Assembly (NCBI RefSeq): GCF_000407505.1
Contig: NZ_ASWE01000002.1
Location: 825,012 to 889,011 of the forward strand
Length of the DNA: 64,000 nt
Direction: 5' to 3'
Origin: Enterococcus phoeniculicola ATCC BAA-412
GTDB taxonomy: Bacteria; Bacillota; Bacilli; Lactobacillales; Enterococcaceae
The position numbers and the translations under genes are program-made. This document shows positions 60,797-64,000 of the stretch, piece after piece (the first letter of the stretch is position 1; every line of letters starts with the position of its first letter). The notes beneath the pieces are model-generated. The model saw only the letters and a list, made by a program, of their open reading frames with translations, did no database searches and had not been told where the DNA came from.

Positions 60797-61142
60797 AAAT
60801 ACAAGGAATTCCTTCATAAATAAATATTATCTTCTCAAAAATTAAGTACTCGTCCTATTCCAGATGTCACTTAATACTAATCGAATAGTATCCAAGAACT
60901 TACACTTCATCTCCTATATTTTATAGTAGACTTTTAAATTAGATTAAAGACTCGAACTTTACACCAGATAATGTATTTATAAAATATTTAATGTTTATTT
61001 TGCTTATAATAAACATTAGGAATCTCAAGTCTCTTACAAAATAATTAATACTTAATCGAATTCATTGTTTATTTTAATATTTTTATAATATAATCTTAAT
61101 TATAAGAATTTAAATCAAAACTTTTTGGAGGTTTTTCCCTAA
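60797..61142. other. Intergenic region upstream of the PlcR/Rgg-like gene
   Basis: Very AT-rich. It contains the regulator's GGAGG site (61124-61130) and presumably its promoter. Nothing else was recognised. Confidence 0.35.
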
Positions 61143-61988
61143 ATGAAACTAAACGGATCTGTAATAAAGAAAAGAAGAATTGACTATAATATGACACAAA
61201 ATCAATTAGCACATGGAATTTGTAAACAAGCAACAATTAGTAATATTGAGAAAAAGAATACTGCAAATAGTATGGACATTATTTCGGCTATATGTGCTAG
61301 ACTTGATTTAGAAATTTCTGATGTGTTAGTTAATTCCTATGCCCCTGCCGTGAAAGAAAATCTAAAAAAGATTACTAAACTTATTGAAGTTCGTAAATTT
61401 GTAGAAGCGGAAGAATTGCTAAAAAAATTAACTATTATGGAAGATAAATTGGATGCTCGTGAACTACAAGAACTATACTTACAAAGGGGGACTTTAGATT
61501 TTCTATCGAACAAGAATCCGGAGACTATTCTTTTCTATCTCTATAAATCCTTGGATTTTGGTGCGGAAAGCAATCAAGTTTTATTTATTCTGGCAAATAG
61601 TATTTTGGGGGCTTACTACAGTGATAGAGGGTTGACAGAACAAGCAGAATCTATTTTCTCAAAAACGATTAAGCTATTAAAAGCATACGAAAAAGAAGAT
61701 GATCGAAATCCTCGATTAGCACTCACCTACTACAATATCGCGAATTTCTATTCAAAGAAAAAGAATTATACTGAAGCGTTAGATTACTGTGACAGTGGCC
61801 TTAAAATTTGTGCAAAGTATTCTTCTCTGGTTGGCTTAGACTATCTCTTATATGAAAAAGCCTATAATACGAAGGCTTTAAAGCGTGCCAATGCTCGAGA
61901 TGAGTATATTGTCGCACTAGGAATAAGTGAGGTTTTGGAGAATGACTGGATTCGAAAAACGATTCTTGAGGAAATGAAAGATTTCTAA
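61143..61988 (+). CDS. PlcR/Rgg-type peptide-sensing regulator (XRE plus TPR)
   Basis: 281 residues: an XRE helix-turn-helix (about 6-60; RIDYNMTQNQLAHGICKQAT then ISNIEKKN) joined to a helical TPR-like array (about 70-281; LALTYYNIANFYSKKKNYTEALDYC is a clear TPR). That is the plan of RRNPP regulators, which bind short signal peptides taken up from the medium. GGAGG precedes the ATG. A small, unannotated peptide gene faces it just beyond its terminator, a common place for the cognate signal gene. Confidence 0.87.
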   Translation: MKLNGSVIKKRRIDYNMTQNQLAHGICKQATISNIEKKNTANSMDIISAICARLDLEISDVLVNSYAPAVKENLKKITKLIEVRKFVEAEELLKKLTIMEDKLDARELQELYLQRGTLDFLSNKNPETILFYLYKSLDFGAESNQVLFILANSILGAYYSDRGLTEQAESIFSKTIKLLKAYEKEDDRNPRLALTYYNIANFYSKKKNYTEALDYCDSGLKICAKYSSLVGLDYLLYEKAYNTKALKRANARDEYIVALGISEVLENDWIRKTILEEMKDF

Positions 61989-62005
61989 TTCTCAGTTTTA
62001 TACAT

Positions 62006-62055
62006 AAAAATCCCTCAAAGCAGTTCTCTTGATTGCCTTGAAGGATTTTTATTTT
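62006..62055. terminator. Bidirectional terminator between regulator and peptide gene
   Basis: AAAAATCCCTCAA pairs with TTGAAGGATTTTT, with T-runs on both strands, serving both convergent genes. Confidence 0.8.
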
Positions 62056-62084
62056 GTACAAAGTAACCTCTTACTCTTTCTTCT

Positions 62085-62150
62085 TTAGATTGTCCATCCA
62101 GCATTGCCGCGAGGATCAATCAATGAACCTAACAAATCTAATAAACCCAT
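62085..62150 (-). CDS. Candidate micropeptide gene facing the PlcR/Rgg-like regulator
   Basis: 21 codons plus stop. It starts MGLLDLLGSLID and ends RGNAGWTI. AAAGGGG lies 9 bases before the ATG, a promoter with an internal palindrome lies upstream, and a terminator follows the stop. The N-terminal part is amphipathic and the peptide has no Cys or signal peptide. It could be the signal of the adjacent regulator, a small membrane-active peptide, or a chance frame. No family was recognised. Confidence 0.5.
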   Translation of the reverse strand: MGLLDLLGSLIDPRGNAGWTI

Positions 62151-62183
62151 TCTACTCAACCCCTTTATTTTCTATTATAATCA

Positions 62184-62212
62184 ATGATATATCTAAGTGA
62201 GATATAATGCAA
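62184..62212 (-). promoter_or_regulatory. Promoter of the micropeptide gene with palindromic operator
   Basis: Minus strand: TTGCAT (62207-62212), a 17-base spacer, TATCAT (62184-62189). The spacer is filled by a perfect palindrome TATATCT, 5 bases, AGATATA (62188-62206). An alternative -10, TATAAT, lies at 62174-62179. Confidence 0.55.
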
Positions 62213-62269
62213 CAAATGATCTTTCTTGAGACTAGAAGTGTTCAGTTCCGAGAGCTAAGTAGATACGTT

Positions 62270-62302
62270 TCTACATCTATTTCTAAAAGAAATAGATGTA
62301 GA
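62270..62302. other. Perfect 15-bp hairpin
   Basis: TCTACATCTATTTCT and AGAAATAGATGTAGA are separated by 3 bases. No T-run follows. It lies about 60 bases beyond the micropeptide promoter. Confidence 0.7.
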
Positions 62303-62327
62303 GATGCAATTTCAGCTTATTTGCGAA

Positions 62328-62370
62328 GCCTTCAACTCTAGCATGTTCCATGTGCAGAAGATGAGTCCCT
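62328..62370 (-). repeat. Partial, internally deleted copy of the 58-bp repeat
   Basis: CCTTCAACTCTAGCATG...TGCAGAAGATGAGTCCC matches both ends of the unit but lacks about 22 central bases. It is next to a run of nine C (62371-62379). Confidence 0.65.
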
Positions 62371-62498
62371 CCCCCCCCCTCATCTTTTTTAACTTATTCT
62401 CTCATTATTCATGATATAGTAAAATAACGTAACATTTTTTAGTTATGGTATTATAGAGAGAATCAATTTATAGCAGACAGAAGGGAGTGACGTATCTA

Positions 62499-62948
62499 TT
62501 GAAAAAAATAGGACTTGGCATTTTTTCAGTTATTATCGTTATTGCGACAATCCATTCGCTCATCTACAAACAAAAAAGGATTGAAAAAATTTACTATCAA
62601 AATTCTAGCTTTGGATATATTTATCTAGCTAGCGAAATTGATTTTACAAAAAATATTGGCAGGCGATACACAGTTAGTAATAAGCCAGAATATCGTACAT
62701 TTGAAGAGATTGATACAGAAGCATTTTCAATCATAAAAATTAAAAACTCAAAAAAAATCCAAGAAAAATTGTACAAAACAGGATTTTCTCATTGGAAAAA
62801 TGATTATGTAAATCCTAATATCTTTGATGGCTATCAGTGGTCAGTAACCATCCATTATGAGGATGGAACTACAAAATACATTCGTGGGAGTAATGATAAA
62901 CCAATTAAATTAGATGAGTTTGAGAAGATTGTTATGTCTGATGTTTAA
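62499..62948 (+). CDS. Membrane-anchored protein of unknown function
   Basis: About 149 residues from a TTG at 62499, with GGGAG 11 bases upstream; GTG at 62487 overlaps that site. An N-terminal helix (about 3-21, LGIFSVIIVIATIHSLIY) is followed by an extracellular domain with many Lys, Tyr and Ile residues (YQWSVTIHYEDGTTKYIRG). No family was recognised; it may be a small lipoprotein-like or immunity protein. Confidence 0.65.
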   Translation: MKKIGLGIFSVIIVIATIHSLIYKQKRIEKIYYQNSSFGYIYLASEIDFTKNIGRRYTVSNKPEYRTFEEIDTEAFSIIKIKNSKKIQEKLYKTGFSHWKNDYVNPNIFDGYQWSVTIHYEDGTTKYIRGSNDKPIKLDEFEKIVMSDV

Positions 62949-63183
62949 CCAATCACATAATAAATCGAGCTCGTTGTGTTGTATTCAAACAAGCAATAAG
63001 TAAAAATTCCCTCATCTCATAAACAAATTATATACGGATAACTAGTTTTCATATGAATTTTCTGTAGCCTAATTTCTACAGTCCTTAATCCATTCCTTGT
63101 ATCTCTTTAAATAAATAGCAGAAAGATAGAATTGTACATAGTTTATTTTTAGTTGAAGAAATGGACTTGTCTCTTTTTGTTCT

Positions 63184-63603
63184 TCATTTATTTTTAAAGA
63201 AACCCTTATTTTTATGATAAATAAGCGCAGCTGACAAACAAAATTCAAGTTCGCGGACAGGTAATTCTTGAAGAGGATCTAAAACAATGGCTCTATTTTT
63301 AGAGAACATCAGTCTTTCAGGAAATAATTCTCGAAATTGTTCAATCAAAACAGTTTGACAGTTGAAAAAAATTGCTACGTACTTTTCTTCAAATCTATCA
63401 ATACGAATGGGCGTACCACTTTTCGTTTCTAGTGTCGAATAGGTTGGCTGTCCCCATTTTAAGCTCTCTGTTAATTTACCAACTCCTGTCACTTGTCGGG
63501 CAGTCTTAAAAATTAACTCTCTAATGGCTAATAAACTCGTTCTATATGGATCTTCATAATTTAAAAATAATTTTTCTATGTCTGGATTTTCAAAGTTCGT
63601 CAT
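63184..63603 (-). CDS. DUF1801-domain protein
   Basis: About 139 residues from the ATG at 63603 (TNFENPDIEKLF), with GGAGGGA upstream; the reading to 63618 overlaps that site. The DUF1801 fold is suggested by an N-terminal helical part (LLAIRELIFKTARQ), ESLKWGQPTYST and DRFEEKYVAIFFNCQTVLIEQF. The family's function is unknown. It stands alone. Confidence 0.88.
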   Translation of the reverse strand: MTNFENPDIEKLFLNYEDPYRTSLLAIRELIFKTARQVTGVGKLTESLKWGQPTYSTLETKSGTPIRIDRFEEKYVAIFFNCQTVLIEQFRELFPERLMFSKNRAIVLDPLQELPVRELEFCLSAALIYHKNKGFFKNK

Positions 63604-63700
63604 TGTTTTTCCCTCCACCTGTTTTCTCTAAATTTTAACAGGAAACCATTTCTTCTTACTTCTACATTTGAATACTCTCTCCTATTTCATTAGCAATAAA

Positions 63701-63733
63701 GGTGGGATGTAACTAATTAAGTTATACCCCATC
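63701..63733. repeat. Intergenic hairpin, same family as the dnaJ terminator
   Basis: GGGATGTAACT pairs with AGTTATACCCC around AATTA. The same core is seen at 12757-12799 and 53311-53352. It leads directly into the 58-bp tandem array. Confidence 0.6.
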
Positions 63734-63764
63734 ATCGTAAAAGCTTGATAAAGGTTGGGACTCA

Positions 63765-64000
63765 TCTCCACTTCGTTTCGCTCTCATCATCTTCTACGCA
63801 TGGGACATGCTTGAGTTGAAGGTCTCCACTTCGTTTCGCTCTCATCATCTTCTACGCATGGGACATGCTTGAGTTGAAGGTCTCCACTTCGTTTCGCTCT
63901 CATCATCTTCTACGCATGGGACATGCTTGAGTTGAAGGTCTCCACTTCGTTTCGCTCTCATCATCTTCTACGCATGGGACATGCTTGAGTTGAAGGTCTC
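63765..64000 (+). repeat. 58-bp tandem repeat array, cut by the window end
   Basis: Four complete copies start at 63765, 63823, 63881 and 63939, and a fifth begins at 63997. The unit runs from TCTCCACTTCGTTTCGCTC to CATGCTTGAGTTGAAGG. The copies appear identical. 58 is not a multiple of 3 and no open frame spans the array, so it is not a protein repeat. There are no spacers, so it is not a CRISPR array. Diverged single copies lie at 22222-22279 and 62328-62370. Confidence 0.97.

Noticed and set aside
60797..61000. Second micropeptide gene (22-codon minus-strand frame, start MKCKFLD) near the PlcR/Rgg-like gene
   Set aside because: AGGAG abuts the ATG with no spacing, and no promoter or terminator was seen.
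62371..62379. Run of nine C as a phase-variation tract
   Set aside because: It is not inside a gene or between a -35 and a -10, so no switch effect can be argued from the sequence.
63765..64000. CRISPR array
   Set aside because: The 58-bp copies follow one another with no spacers and there are no cas genes in the window.

Overview
The window is low-GC, densely coded Firmicutes DNA. The best fit is Enterococcus or a close lactobacillalean relative: there are WxL surface proteins with a DUF916 partner, a GlnP with two fused binding domains, the hrcA-grpE-dnaK-dnaJ order with CIRCE sites, and Mga-like and PlcR/Rgg-like regulators. The species cannot be fixed from the sequence. No rRNA, tRNA or CRISPR array was seen.

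Layout. 1-7.9 kb is core: uvrB-uvrA (minus, uvrA cut by the window edge) behind a promoter carrying a LexA/DinR-type box, then glnPQ (plus). 8.2-12.6 kb holds a glycerol-dehydrogenase-type enzyme and a lactococcin-972-like bacteriocin operon (small membrane protein, secreted peptide, fused ABC exporter). 12.8-19.3 kb is the heat-shock operon hrcA-grpE-dnaK-dnaJ with two CIRCE sites, then hemW. 19.3-24.7 kb is decayed accessory DNA: a frameshifted gene, ISL3 and IS6-type remnants, a 106-bp inverted repeat pair around an S41 peptidase, and a foreign-looking alkyltransferase-like gene. 24.7-28.7 kb is a beta-xyloside module (MFS, GH43, AraC) with a cre-like site. 29-35.3 kb carries a pseudogene, an IS remnant and a four-gene exopolysaccharide operon (DUF2334 deacetylase, processive GT2, UDP-GlcNAc 2-epimerase, GH8 lipoprotein) whose GT2 is frameshifted at its 5' end.

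35.8-41.3 kb has padR with a HAAS/DUF4097 partner, a second pseudogene, an AlkC-like alkylation repair gene with an NTF2-like partner, and a WYL regulator with a clear palindromic operator. 41.9-50.8 kb is an envelope-stress-like block: HlyD/ATPase/MacB exporter, an OmpR-type two-component system, a second ABC exporter, and a TetR gene with a small coiled-coil protein. 51-59.5 kb is a six-gene WxL operon (four WxL proteins, a short LPXTG protein, a DUF916 protein) divergent from an Mga-like regulator. 59.9-64 kb holds small proteins, a PlcR/Rgg-like regulator facing an unannotated 21-codon peptide gene with a palindromic promoter, a DUF1801 gene, and a 58-bp tandem repeat running off the window end. 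Related copies of that repeat lie elsewhere in the window.

The most interesting leads are the EPS operon with its possible slippage switch, the regulator/micropeptide pair, the alkyltransferase-like protein without a nucleophilic cysteine, and the dispersed and tandem 58-bp repeat. Everything here comes from reading sequence; no database search was run.
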